DNA of 37,750 nucleotides from Micromonospora foliorum (GTDB lineage Bacteria; Actinomycetota; Actinomycetes; Mycobacteriales; Micromonosporaceae). Positions 7,960 through 14,466 of the stretch are shown here, in pieces. The position numbers were made by a program, and so were the translations under genes. The notes under the pieces were generated by a model that was not told where the DNA came from, searched no databases, and saw only the letters and a program-made list of their open reading frames with translations. The stretch is taken from the NCBI RefSeq assembly GCF_022229015.1, contig NZ_JAKKFF010000562.1:1-37750 (forward strand), written 5' to 3'. How positions within the stretch are numbered: position 1 is the stretch's first letter; each line of letters opens with the position of its first letter.

Positions 7960-10002
7960 GTGCGCACAGTACGCCGTACCGCCGTCGCGGCCCTGGTGGC
8001 CGCGACGGTGACGACCGGGCTCGCGGTGCCCGCCCAGGCGAAGCCGCGACCGGACCGGACATTCGACGTGCAGGCCCACCGTGGTGGCCTCGGGCTGCGG
8101 GTGGAGAACACCCTCGCCTCCTTCGGCAACGCCCTCCAGCTCGGGGTGACCACCCTCGAACTGGACGTGCAGATCACCGAGGACGGCCAGGCCGTCGTCA
8201 CCCACGACCGCAAGGTCACCGGCACCAAGTGCGTCGACACCACCCCGGTGACGCCCGGCGACCCGGAGTTCCCGTACGTCGGGAAGTACATCAACACGCT
8301 CAGCCTGGCCCAGGTGCGCACCCTCGACTGCGGATCGAAGACGCTGTCGGACAAGCCCGGCCAGCTCGCCGTCCCGGGTGCCCGGATGCCGTTGCTGCGT
8401 GAGGTCTTCGCGCTTGTCAACCGCTACCAGGCGAAGGACGTGACGCTCAACGTCGAGACCAAGGTCGAGGCGGGCGCGCCGACCGAGACCGCCCCCCGCG
8501 AGCAGTTCGTCCGGGTCACCGCCGCCGAGATCCGCGCTGCCGGGCTGCTCAAGCAGGTCACCATCCAGAGCTTCGACTGGGGCGCGCTGATGCGCATGCG
8601 TCAGGTCGAGCCGAAGCTGCCGCTGGTCGCCCTGACCAACTACGACTTCCTGCAGACCGGGCAGCCGGGTGCCTCGCCGTGGCTGGGCGGGCTGGACGTC
8701 GACGACTTCGGTGGCGACCCGATCAAGGCGATCCGCAGCTTCGGCGCCAGCGCCTTCTCGCCGGTGCACGGGTCCCCGCAGAACGGCACGGTCACCGACC
8801 CGGGCTACAAGCCGTACGTCACGAAGGAGATGGTCGCCCAGGCGCACCGCTACGGGATCAAGGTGATCCCGTGGACGGTCGACGACGTGCCGACCATGAC
8901 CAAGCTCATCGACGACGGGGTGGACGGGATCATCACCGACTACCCGGACCGGCTGCGCGGCCTGCTGGCGCAACGCGGTTACCGGTTGCCGAAGGCGTAC
9001 ACCGCGCCGTTCGACATCCAGGCGCACCGTGGCGGCCGCACCACCCGGCCGGAGAACACGCTGCCGGCCTTCTCGAACGCGCTGTCCAACCGGGCCATCT
9101 CCACCCTGGAGCTGGACACCAACGTCACCGCCGACGGCAAGCTGGTGGTGCTGCACGATCGCACCGTCAACGGGTCGCACTGCGTCGACACCGCCCCCGT
9201 GCGCCCGGGAGACCGGATGTTCCCGTACGTGGGAAAGCCGGTGCACGAGTTGACCCTTGCGCAGCTCAAGACCGTGGACTGCGGCACGAAGACGCTGCCC
9301 GAGCTGCCCGCCCAGGTGCCCGCGCCCGGTGCCCGGATCCCGACCCTGGACGAGGTATTCGCCCTGGTGAAGGCGAGTGGCCGCACCGACATCGGAATGA
9401 ACATCGAGACGAAGATCAGCCCGGTGGTGAACGACACCGAGCCGTACCGCAGCTTCACCCGCAAGCTCGTCGACGCGATCCAGCGGGCCGGCTTCACCAG
9501 CCGGGCCACCATCCAGTCGTTCGACTGGCGCACCATCACGTACGCCCGGCAGCTCGACCGGCGAATCGCCACGGTCGGCCTGGTCTGGCAGTACGGCCCG
9601 GCCGAGTGCGCGACCCTCGCCGACGAGTGCTCCCTGGAGGCGGTCTACGGCGACCCGTCGGTGAAGAGCCCGTGGACCGGTGGACTGGACTGGTGGAAGT
9701 ACCAGGACCTCGGCAAGCTGACCCGGGCCGCGGGCGCTGGCACGGTGTCCGCCAACTGGCAGGTGCACGACCCGAAGCAGGGCACTGTCGCCTCGGCTGA
9801 CTGGTACCTGCGGGAGAACCCGGCGTACTTCCACGGACCGGACGTTCGGACCCTGCAGACGCGGTACGACCTGAAGGTGATCCCGTACACCGTCGATGAC
9901 GCGACGGTGATGCAGCGGGTGATCGACCTCGGCGTCGACGGCATCATCACCGACGACCCGGACCTTCTGGTGAGCGTGGCGATCCGCAACGGCCTGCGCT
10001 GA
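7960..10002 (+). CDS. Exported glycerophosphodiester phosphodiesterase with two tandem GDPD domains
   Basis: GDPD enzymes hydrolyse glycerophosphodiesters to glycerol 3-phosphate and an alcohol. The GTG at 7960 follows AGGAGGGG and starts a signal peptide (RRTAV, hydrophobic 8-24, likely cleavage after PAQA27). The first GDPD domain (about 35-340) opens FDVQAHRGG with His40, then ENTLASF, ELDVQITEDG and VVTHDR. The second (about 351-680) opens FDIQAHRGG with His356, then ENTLPAF, ELDTNVTADG and VLHDR. Both close with a K-VIPYTVDD or K-VIPWTVDD strand and DGIITDDP or DGIITDYP, so both keep the catalytic residues. The 680-residue length is about twice the usual 280-350, showing an internal duplication. 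Secretion suggests scavenging phosphate or glycerol from phospholipid or teichoic-acid debris. Confidence 0.92.
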   Translation: MRTVRRTAVAALVAATVTTGLAVPAQAKPRPDRTFDVQAHRGGLGLRVENTLASFGNALQLGVTTLELDVQITEDGQAVVTHDRKVTGTKCVDTTPVTPGDPEFPYVGKYINTLSLAQVRTLDCGSKTLSDKPGQLAVPGARMPLLREVFALVNRYQAKDVTLNVETKVEAGAPTETAPREQFVRVTAAEIRAAGLLKQVTIQSFDWGALMRMRQVEPKLPLVALTNYDFLQTGQPGASPWLGGLDVDDFGGDPIKAIRSFGASAFSPVHGSPQNGTVTDPGYKPYVTKEMVAQAHRYGIKVIPWTVDDVPTMTKLIDDGVDGIITDYPDRLRGLLAQRGYRLPKAYTAPFDIQAHRGGRTTRPENTLPAFSNALSNRAISTLELDTNVTADGKLVVLHDRTVNGSHCVDTAPVRPGDRMFPYVGKPVHELTLAQLKTVDCGTKTLPELPAQVPAPGARIPTLDEVFALVKASGRTDIGMNIETKISPVVNDTEPYRSFTRKLVDAIQRAGFTSRATIQSFDWRTITYARQLDRRIATVGLVWQYGPAECATLADECSLEAVYGDPSVKSPWTGGLDWWKYQDLGKLTRAAGAGTVSANWQVHDPKQGTVASADWYLRENPAYFHGPDVRTLQTRYDLKVIPYTVDDATVMQRVIDLGVDGIITDDPDLLVSVAIRNGLR

Positions 10003-10015
10003 CCCGTCGACCATT

Positions 10016-10049
10016 CGATCGCCGGCCGGACTTTTCCGGCCGGCGATCG
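10016..10049 (+). terminator. Strong hairpin terminator after the GDPD gene
   Basis: A perfect 15-bp stem (10016-10030 with 10035-10049) closes a CTTT loop, 13 bases after the GDPD stop codon. Confidence 0.8.
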
Positions 10050-10051
10050 GT

Positions 10052-10077
10052 GTTACCTGGTCCCCGGCCTCGGGTAG
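10052..10077 (+). promoter_or_regulatory. Possible stress sigma factor (SigB-type) promoter
   Basis: GTTACC (10052-10057) and GGGTAG (10072-10077) are spaced by 14 bases, close to the GTTT-N14-16-GGGTAT pattern remembered for actinobacterial SigB-type promoters. It would serve the small membrane protein starting at 10181 with a leader near 95 bases. The match is short and may be chance. Confidence 0.25.
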
Positions 10078-10180
10078 TCGGGGGTTGTCCCCGCCGTGAA
10101 AGCGAACCGCGCCGTGGCCGACACGCGGTAGCGGGGCGGGGAAATGCAGGTACGACTCATCGCATCCTGAGGAGGACCAG

Positions 10181-10558
10181 ATGAGCACGCAGGCTGCTTC
10201 CACCCGGCCGATGAACCGGCCCGTGAACGACCCGCAGAATCCCGCGTCGATGCGGGACATGCAGACCCAGCAGATTCCGGTCATGCATGACGGGCGCCGC
10301 AACGACATGCAGGCACCCGGTACGGAGACCAAGCAGGCGTTCAAGACCACCGAGTTCTGGATCTACCTGATCGCGGTGGCCGCCGTACTGGGCGCGTCGC
10401 AGGTCGTTGGTCGGAACACCACTGGGGTGGACATCTTCCGGGCCGACAACGCCTGGTTCCTGGTCACCCTGCTGACGCTTGGCTACCTCGGTAGCCGTGG
10501 CCTCGCGAAGGCCGGCAGCAACTGGCGCAGCGCCGAGGAGCGCAAGGCCCGGCACTGA
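10181..10558 (+). CDS. Small membrane protein with a hydrophilic N-terminus
   Basis: This 125-residue protein is not assigned to a named family. Residues 1-60 are polar and rich in Met, Gln, Pro and Asn. Two hydrophobic segments follow: residues about 61-76 (FWIYLIAVAAVLGASQVV) and about 91-105 (AWFLVTLLTLGYLGS), then a short basic tail. Topology is probably both ends in the cytoplasm with a short loop. The ATG is preceded by TGAGGAGG at good spacing. A GGGTAG-type element upstream hints at general-stress control. Similar proteins with unknown role are common in Micromonosporaceae, as far as I recall. Confidence 0.75.
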   Translation: MSTQAASTRPMNRPVNDPQNPASMRDMQTQQIPVMHDGRRNDMQAPGTETKQAFKTTEFWIYLIAVAAVLGASQVVGRNTTGVDIFRADNAWFLVTLLTLGYLGSRGLAKAGSNWRSAEERKARH

Positions 10559-10572
10559 CCGGTTCACAGTGC

Positions 10573-10609
10573 ACGGTGGCCTCCGGGAGATCCTCCCGGA
10601 GGCCACCGT
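10573..10609. terminator. Bidirectional hairpin terminator
   Basis: A perfect 17-bp stem (10573-10589 with 10593-10609) closes the loop ATC. It lies between the converging small membrane protein gene and the Spo0M-like gene, so it can end transcription from both sides. Confidence 0.85.
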
Positions 10610-10623
10610 CATGTCTGGATCGG

Positions 10624-11565
10624 CTACTCGTCGCCACCGAAGTCGCCGAAGTCGCCCTCGAACGCGTCCTCGATCATCTCGCCGGCGACCATGCCGCCGG
10701 CGACGCCGAGCGCCGCCCCGGCCACCATGCCGCCCATGCCGTGCCCACGGCTGTGACCGTGGCTCGCGCCGTACTGGGAACGCAGGCTGCCGTAGCGGGA
10801 CGTGGTCTCGCGCAGCCAGCCGTCGACGACCTGCGCCCAGTCCACCCGGTCAGCGTCGGTGTGCGCCACCTGGTAACGACCGAACGCGTCGTGCCCGGCG
10901 CTGAGGAACCCACCGCGCTTGTCGCACTCCAGGATGACCTCCACACCGCGCTGGCTGGTCACGAAGGTCAGCTCGACCTCCCGGATGGTGCTCGCGTACT
11001 GCGGGGAGGCGAAGAACTCGATCTCCTGGTAGAACGGCAGCGTCTGCTGCACGCCTCGGATGTGACCACGCTCCAGGTCGGCGTGCTTGAACCGGAAGCC
11101 GAGCCGCTGGAACGCCTCCAGGATCCGCTCGTGCACCGGCAGCGGGTGCACCGCCACCTGGTCCAGGTCGCTCTTGTCGACCGCGCGGGCGATCGCCAAC
11201 TCGGTGCGCAGACCCATCGTCATGCCGTGCAGGCGCTGGCCGTACACGTCGGTGATCGGGGTCTCCCACGGCACCGGCAACTGGAACGGGACCGAGAGCT
11301 GCTGCTTCGGGGCGAGTTGGAGCGGACCGCTGACCACCATGCGGTGGAACTCCATCGTGCCCGCGTACTCGGTGTCGTGTCCTTCGACCTCGACCCGGGT
11401 GACCAGGCCGATCACCACCTGCTCGATGGCTGCCTCAGCGTCGCCACCGACGAGGTTGACCTGCCCGTCGAGGGTCAGGCCGGGGCGGGTGTTGGGGTTG
11501 GTCAGCACGGTGTCCACGCTGGGACCGCCCACACCGAACGCGCTCAACATCTTCTTGAAGACCAT
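10624..11565 (-). CDS. Spo0M-like sporulation control protein
   Basis: This 313-residue cytoplasmic protein matches the Spo0M family (arrestin-like beta sandwich). It opens VFKKMLSAFGVGGPSVDTVL and contains the family features DGQVNLVGGDAE, FHRMVVSGPLQLAP, a VPFQLPVPWETPIT segment and RTELAIARAVDKSDLD. In Bacillus the protein influences sporulation and cell division; the mechanism is unclear. After about residue 255 the tail carries a Gly/His-rich stretch (GHSRGHGMGGMVAGAALG) followed by an acidic end, a form usual in actinobacteria. GGAGT precedes the start. It is monocistronic, ending at the shared terminator. Confidence 0.92.
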   Translation of the reverse strand: MVFKKMLSAFGVGGPSVDTVLTNPNTRPGLTLDGQVNLVGGDAEAAIEQVVIGLVTRVEVEGHDTEYAGTMEFHRMVVSGPLQLAPKQQLSVPFQLPVPWETPITDVYGQRLHGMTMGLRTELAIARAVDKSDLDQVAVHPLPVHERILEAFQRLGFRFKHADLERGHIRGVQQTLPFYQEIEFFASPQYASTIREVELTFVTSQRGVEVILECDKRGGFLSAGHDAFGRYQVAHTDADRVDWAQVVDGWLRETTSRYGSLRSQYGASHGHSRGHGMGGMVAGAALGVAGGMVAGEMIEDAFEGDFGDFGGDE

Positions 11566-11686
11566 CGGAACTCCTGTGCGACGCCGACCGCTCCAGGCTG
11601 GAGTCGGACGTTGACTCGAACCGCACCTTATCCAGCACCCCTGTGAGGTGGCTGTGAAGCGCCCGGACGGCCGGCGTCCTTTGATC

Positions 11687-11753
11687 GACTCCGGTTCATG
11701 AAAGTCGGGGCGTCCCGGCGACCAGGACCCCCCGACTTCCGTGAACCCGAGTC
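11687..11753. repeat. Palindromic repeat, family B copy 1
   Basis: GACTCCGGTTCATG-AAAGTCGGGG (11687-11710) pairs with 11730-11753 (three mismatches in about 24), leaving a 19-base centre. The same arm sequence returns at 12008-12081, which marks an interspersed palindromic element rather than a one-off terminator. No gene lies in 11566-12079. Confidence 0.65.
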
Positions 11754-11845
11754 AAACAGCGCCTCCCATCCGCGATCAGCAGCTCGGCCGCCCGATGTCC
11801 GCCTCCCGTTCAGCGTTAGCCGAGGGACGGATGTCCGTGGACGAG

Positions 11846-11875
11846 CCTTTGGAGCTGATGTCGCAAACGAATCAG
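11846..11875 (+). repeat. Solo copy of the CCTTTGGAGCTGATG repeat (family C)
   Basis: CCTTTGGAGCTGATG followed by TCGCAAACGAATCAG nearly matches two more copies 12.3 kb away, at 24159-24188 and, inverted, at 24250-24279. Here no inverted partner is visible nearby. It sits between the two family B palindromes in the gene-free stretch. Confidence 0.75.
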
Positions 11876-12007
11876 GCGTTCGACCTTCCGCTGCGCAGCC
11901 CACCAGACCGGCGACTGGTCAGATCGTCGACGGCGGCGCGGGCCGCCGAGCGCAGCCGAGGACAATCTTCCCACTGTTGTGTGCCGAAAGACGGCACCAG
12001 CAGAGAT

Positions 12008-12081
12008 GATCGACTCGCGTTCATGGAAGTCGGGTGTCCTGGTCGTGGTGACGCCCCGACTTTCAGTAACCCGAGTCGATC
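12008..12081. repeat. Palindromic repeat, family B copy 2
   Basis: GATCGACTCGCGTTCATGG (start of the arm 12008-12034) pairs with 12055-12081 around a 20-base centre; the outer 10 and inner 8 base pairs are perfect, with an internal bulge. The right arm ends on the stop codon of the DUF397 remnant. Confidence 0.7.
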
Positions 12082-12196
12082 ACGCGTCAGGGCGCGAATC
12101 GCCGTCCTTCACCCCGTTGACGAAGGCCATCCAGCCCTCTACCGGGTAAACGAGGGCCGCCGCCGCGCGATCCTTGCTGTCGCGCACGTTCGCCAC
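12080..12196 (-). pseudogene. DUF397 gene remnant (3' end only)
   Basis: Reading leftward, the frame gives VANVRDSKDRAAAALVYP then EGWMAFVNGVKDG and ends at TGA 12080-12082. This is the C-terminal half of a DUF397 protein (consensus V-VRDSKD-GP-L-FTP-EW-AFV-GV). The conserved N-terminal half (W-KSS-S---CVEVA) is absent: upstream of Val the frame reads into the start of the head-to-head DivIVA-like fragment. DUF397 proteins are 60-80 residues and usually pair with an HTH regulator in actinomycetes; no partner remains here. It is not expected to be expressed. Confidence 0.65.
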
Positions 12197-12374
12197 CGTC
12201 GGCTTCGGACGACGGGACCTCAATCCCGGCGAGGTGCGGCGGCTTCTGCACCGCGTCGCGCTCGACCTGACCGCGCTGCACCACGACCTGGCGCAGCTCA
12301 GTGAGGAGAACGCCCGGATGAAGCGGGCGCTGCGCGTCCGGCAGAGCGCCTGGTCCGAGAGGCGTCGGCCGTGA
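12174..12374 (+). pseudogene. 5'-truncated DivIVA-domain protein fragment
   Basis: The frame reads TFATVGFGRRDLNPGEVRRLL, then HRVALDLTALHHDLAQLSEENARMKRAL, which matches the DivIVA domain (F---RRGL-P-EV--FL-RVA-DL--L---L----EN-R-K-AL) at its usual C-terminal coiled coil. Full-length relatives carry an N-terminal region of some tens of residues, lost here. The only start, TTG 12174, lies inside the remnant of the oppositely oriented DUF397 gene, so the original 5' end was removed. The stop overlaps the next start (GTGA). It may still be translated from the TTG, but no ribosome site is visible. An intact short DivIVA-like protein is the less likely reading. Confidence 0.55.
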
Positions 12375-12580
12375 TCCCGCCGGACGAGCCGCCCGGCGGG
12401 ATCCTCATACCGCTGCCTCGGGCCGCCGTGTTGGCGTTCACCGAGTCAACCGAACCGCCGCCCCGACACGTGATCCACCTGCCGGTGGCCGACCTGGCCG
12501 GGTCGCCGCATATGGCCCGTACTCTCGCCCGGTTGCTGGCTCCGACACCACAGGTCGACGTCGCTGGCATCACCGTCTGA
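12371..12580 (+). CDS. Small protein of unknown function downstream of the DivIVA-like fragment
   Basis: This 69-residue protein starts at a GTG overlapping the DivIVA-like stop, a typical coupled pair. It reads IPPDEPPGGILIPLP, AVLAFTESTEPPPRHVIHLP and a short helical end; there is no membrane segment or known motif. I do not recognise the family. The coupling and normal codon use suggest it was once a working operon partner of the DivIVA-like gene; after loss of that gene's 5' end it may be silent. Confidence 0.45.
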   Translation: MIPPDEPPGGILIPLPRAAVLAFTESTEPPPRHVIHLPVADLAGSPHMARTLARLLAPTPQVDVAGITV

Positions 12581-12625
12581 GTACCAGGGTGTCAGCGTCC
12601 GGAGGACGCGCAGAGTCTGACCGCG

Positions 12626-13360
12626 TCAGCCGTTGAAATCAGTCATCAGCCAGATCCGGTCGAAGGCGCGCTCCGCCAGATCCGCATGCTTGATCATGAA
12701 GTTGACCACAATCAGCGTCTCGCCGAACGCGTCACCCACCTGCCCCTCGTCCAGCCAGACGGTGGCTAGCACGGTGTGCTCGTTTGCGTTGAGGATGGGG
12801 TAGTCCGCGCCGCCGGTGCTCCGGTCGCCGTAACCGCCGAGAGAAAACTCGTAGTTGTTGTCCTCGAGGTCCCACATCACCTCAGTGATCACGTCCTCGA
12901 GCTCGTCGTCCATGCGAAGGTCGAACGGCACCTCGTGCTCGAGCTGCGGAAGGCTCCAGCCGGCACGAGCGTGCAGCAGAATCGGACCGAAGACTGGCAC
13001 CCCGGGGTTCGGGTACTCGGTTACCGGAGTGCCGGCCGGCACATGAATGACCCGGCAGTCGTTGGGCGTGAAGTCCGGCTCGACGAAGAACAGCAGCGAC
13101 CCGTCGGCCGGCAGGTCAAGGTCGTGCCCGTGCGAGGGGATCGCGGCGAGGTCGAGCGTCAATACGAGACACTGCCCGGGAGGCCACTCCTCGCCCTCCG
13201 GCAACGCCGCGAGACCGCCGAACCGACCGGCCACAGGCAGGCCGTCGCCCTCCGGAACCAGCTCCGTCTGTGGTCGGGCTAGCCGCACCCAGCGCTCGAT
13301 CTCTTCCACCGGCACGCCCTTTTCCCGGGCTGCGCGCCGAAACTCCTGTCGTACATCCAT
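12626..13360 (-). CDS. DUF1963 (YwqG-like) protein
   Basis: This 244-residue soluble protein fits the DUF1963/YwqG family. Typical features are RFGGLAALPEGEEWP near residue 45, a LVLTLDLAAIPSHGHDL segment, LLFFVEPDF, and the C-terminal LGGYGDRSTGG followed by AFGETLIVVNF and FDRIWLMTDF. Family members are cytoplasmic, often near polymorphic-toxin or SMI1/KNR4-like immunity genes, and their activity is unknown. No toxin gene is next to it here. The ATG at 13360 starts MDVRQEFRR, but no good ribosome site precedes it, so the start is moderately uncertain; the frame stays open further upstream without coding character. Confidence 0.82.
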   Translation of the reverse strand: MDVRQEFRRAAREKGVPVEEIERWVRLARPQTELVPEGDGLPVAGRFGGLAALPEGEEWPPGQCLVLTLDLAAIPSHGHDLDLPADGSLLFFVEPDFTPNDCRVIHVPAGTPVTEYPNPGVPVFGPILLHARAGWSLPQLEHEVPFDLRMDDELEDVITEVMWDLEDNNYEFSLGGYGDRSTGGADYPILNANEHTVLATVWLDEGQVGDAFGETLIVVNFMIKHADLAERAFDRIWLMTDFNG

Positions 13361-13419
13361 GGCCGGGCATGATGCCTGAAGGCTGAGGTGGGGGTCGAAA
13401 GGCAGGTGGCTGGCCGCTG

Positions 13420-13650
13420 TCAGGTGGGCGTGGCGCTCGAATCGGCCGGCGCGCTCGGCGCCGGCCTCGGTGCCTTGACCGTCGCGGTGATCAACCAGGC
13501 GAGCGCGGCCAGCAGCGCCACGAGGCCGGCGGGGACCAGCCCTCACGGCAGGGCACTCGGCGACAACGTCCATGCCTGCCGGGTGTCGGCGAGTACGCGT
13601 GGCTGTCGAGCCGAGGCCGGGACCGCCACCTCCCACTCGTACGCGCTCAT
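13420..13650 (-). pseudogene. Small single-pass membrane protein interrupted by an in-frame TGA
   Basis: The ATG at 13650 lies two bases after the stop of the upstream DeoR-type gene, so the two were co-transcribed. The frame reads MSAYEWEVAVPASARQP to SPSALP, then TGA at 13543-13545, and continues in the same frame as GLVPAGLVALLAALAWLITATV, a clear transmembrane helix, then a Pro/Ala/Ser tail ending at TGA 13420-13422. Together this would be a 76-residue protein with one C-terminal membrane segment. The single nonsense codon between two good halves suggests a recent inactivation, a sequencing error or readthrough. No family is recognised. A 35-residue cytoplasmic product is the alternative. 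Confidence 0.5.
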
Positions 13651-13652
13651 GG

Positions 13653-14429
13653 TCAGTCGGGTTCCACGATCACCAGCTCGCCTACCTGTTCGCCGATCGT
13701 GGTGCGCGCCTCGGTCGGCAGCCCGCGGTCGGTGATCAGCACGTCGGCGGCCTCCAGCGGGGCGATGGTGGCGATGCCGATCGTCTCCCACTTGGTGTGG
13801 TCGGCGAGCACCACGAGCCGGCGGGCCGCGCCGATGAGGCAGCGGTTGACGCCGGCCTCCAGCAGGTTGGGCGTGGTGAACCCGGTGCGTGGGCTGAGGC
13901 CGTGCACACCGAGGAAGAGCAGGTCGACGTTGAGCGCGCTGATCGCCGCCTCGGCCACCGGCCCGGTCAACGCGTCCGACGGGGTGCGGATGCCGCCGGT
14001 CAACACGACGGTCTGGTCGGCGCGCGGGTTCTGGTAGAGCGCGTCGGCCACCGGGATCGAGTTGGTCACCACGGTCAGCCCGCGTACGTCGGAGAGGAGC
14101 GTGGCCAGCGCGGCGGTGGTGGTGCCGGCGGAGAGCGCGATGGCCATCCCCGGCTCCACCATCGTCGCCGCCCGCTCGGCGATGGCTCGCTTCTCCGCCT
14201 GCTGGCGGATCGACTTGGCGGCGAAGCCGGGTTCCTCGGCCGAGCCCGGCCCGGCGAGGGTCGCGCCGCCGTGCACCTTGTCGACCAGGCCGCGCTCGGC
14301 CAACACCTCCAGGTCACGCCGGATCGTCATGTCGGACACGCCGAACCGACTGACCAGGTGACTCACCCGCACCCCGCCGCGTTGGCGGATCAGATCGAGG
14401 ATGGCGGTCTGCCGCTGCTGGGCGAGCAT
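13653..14429 (-). CDS. DeoR/GlpR-family transcriptional regulator
   Basis: This 258-residue regulator has a winged helix-turn-helix at the N-terminus (VRVSHLVSRFGVSDMTIRRDLEVL, about 20-43, then DKVHGGAT) and a sugar-phosphate-sensing domain containing LSAGTTT and DLLFLGVHG. Such proteins usually repress sugar-utilisation genes until a phosphorylated sugar binds. The ATG at 14429 is preceded by AAGGAG. It starts 37 bases after the beta-galactosidase gene on the same strand, so it is probably in the same transcript. By context it likely controls the beta-galactosidase and the divergent transporter and alpha-galactosidase operon; this is inferred, and the operator is not identified with confidence. 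Confidence 0.92.
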   Translation of the reverse strand: MLAQQRQTAILDLIRQRGGVRVSHLVSRFGVSDMTIRRDLEVLAERGLVDKVHGGATLAGPGSAEEPGFAAKSIRQQAEKRAIAERAATMVEPGMAIALSAGTTTAALATLLSDVRGLTVVTNSIPVADALYQNPRADQTVVLTGGIRTPSDALTGPVAEAAISALNVDLLFLGVHGLSPRTGFTTPNLLEAGVNRCLIGAARRLVVLADHTKWETIGIATIAPLEAADVLITDRGLPTEARTTIGEQVGELVIVEPD

Positions 14430-14466
14430 GTGGGGAAACTCCTTCGTGCCGTGACTGTCGTCAGAA

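Noticed and set aside
11741..12304. A 187-residue open frame across the repeat region
   Set aside because: It runs through palindromes and antisense to the DUF397 remnant, and shows no domain.
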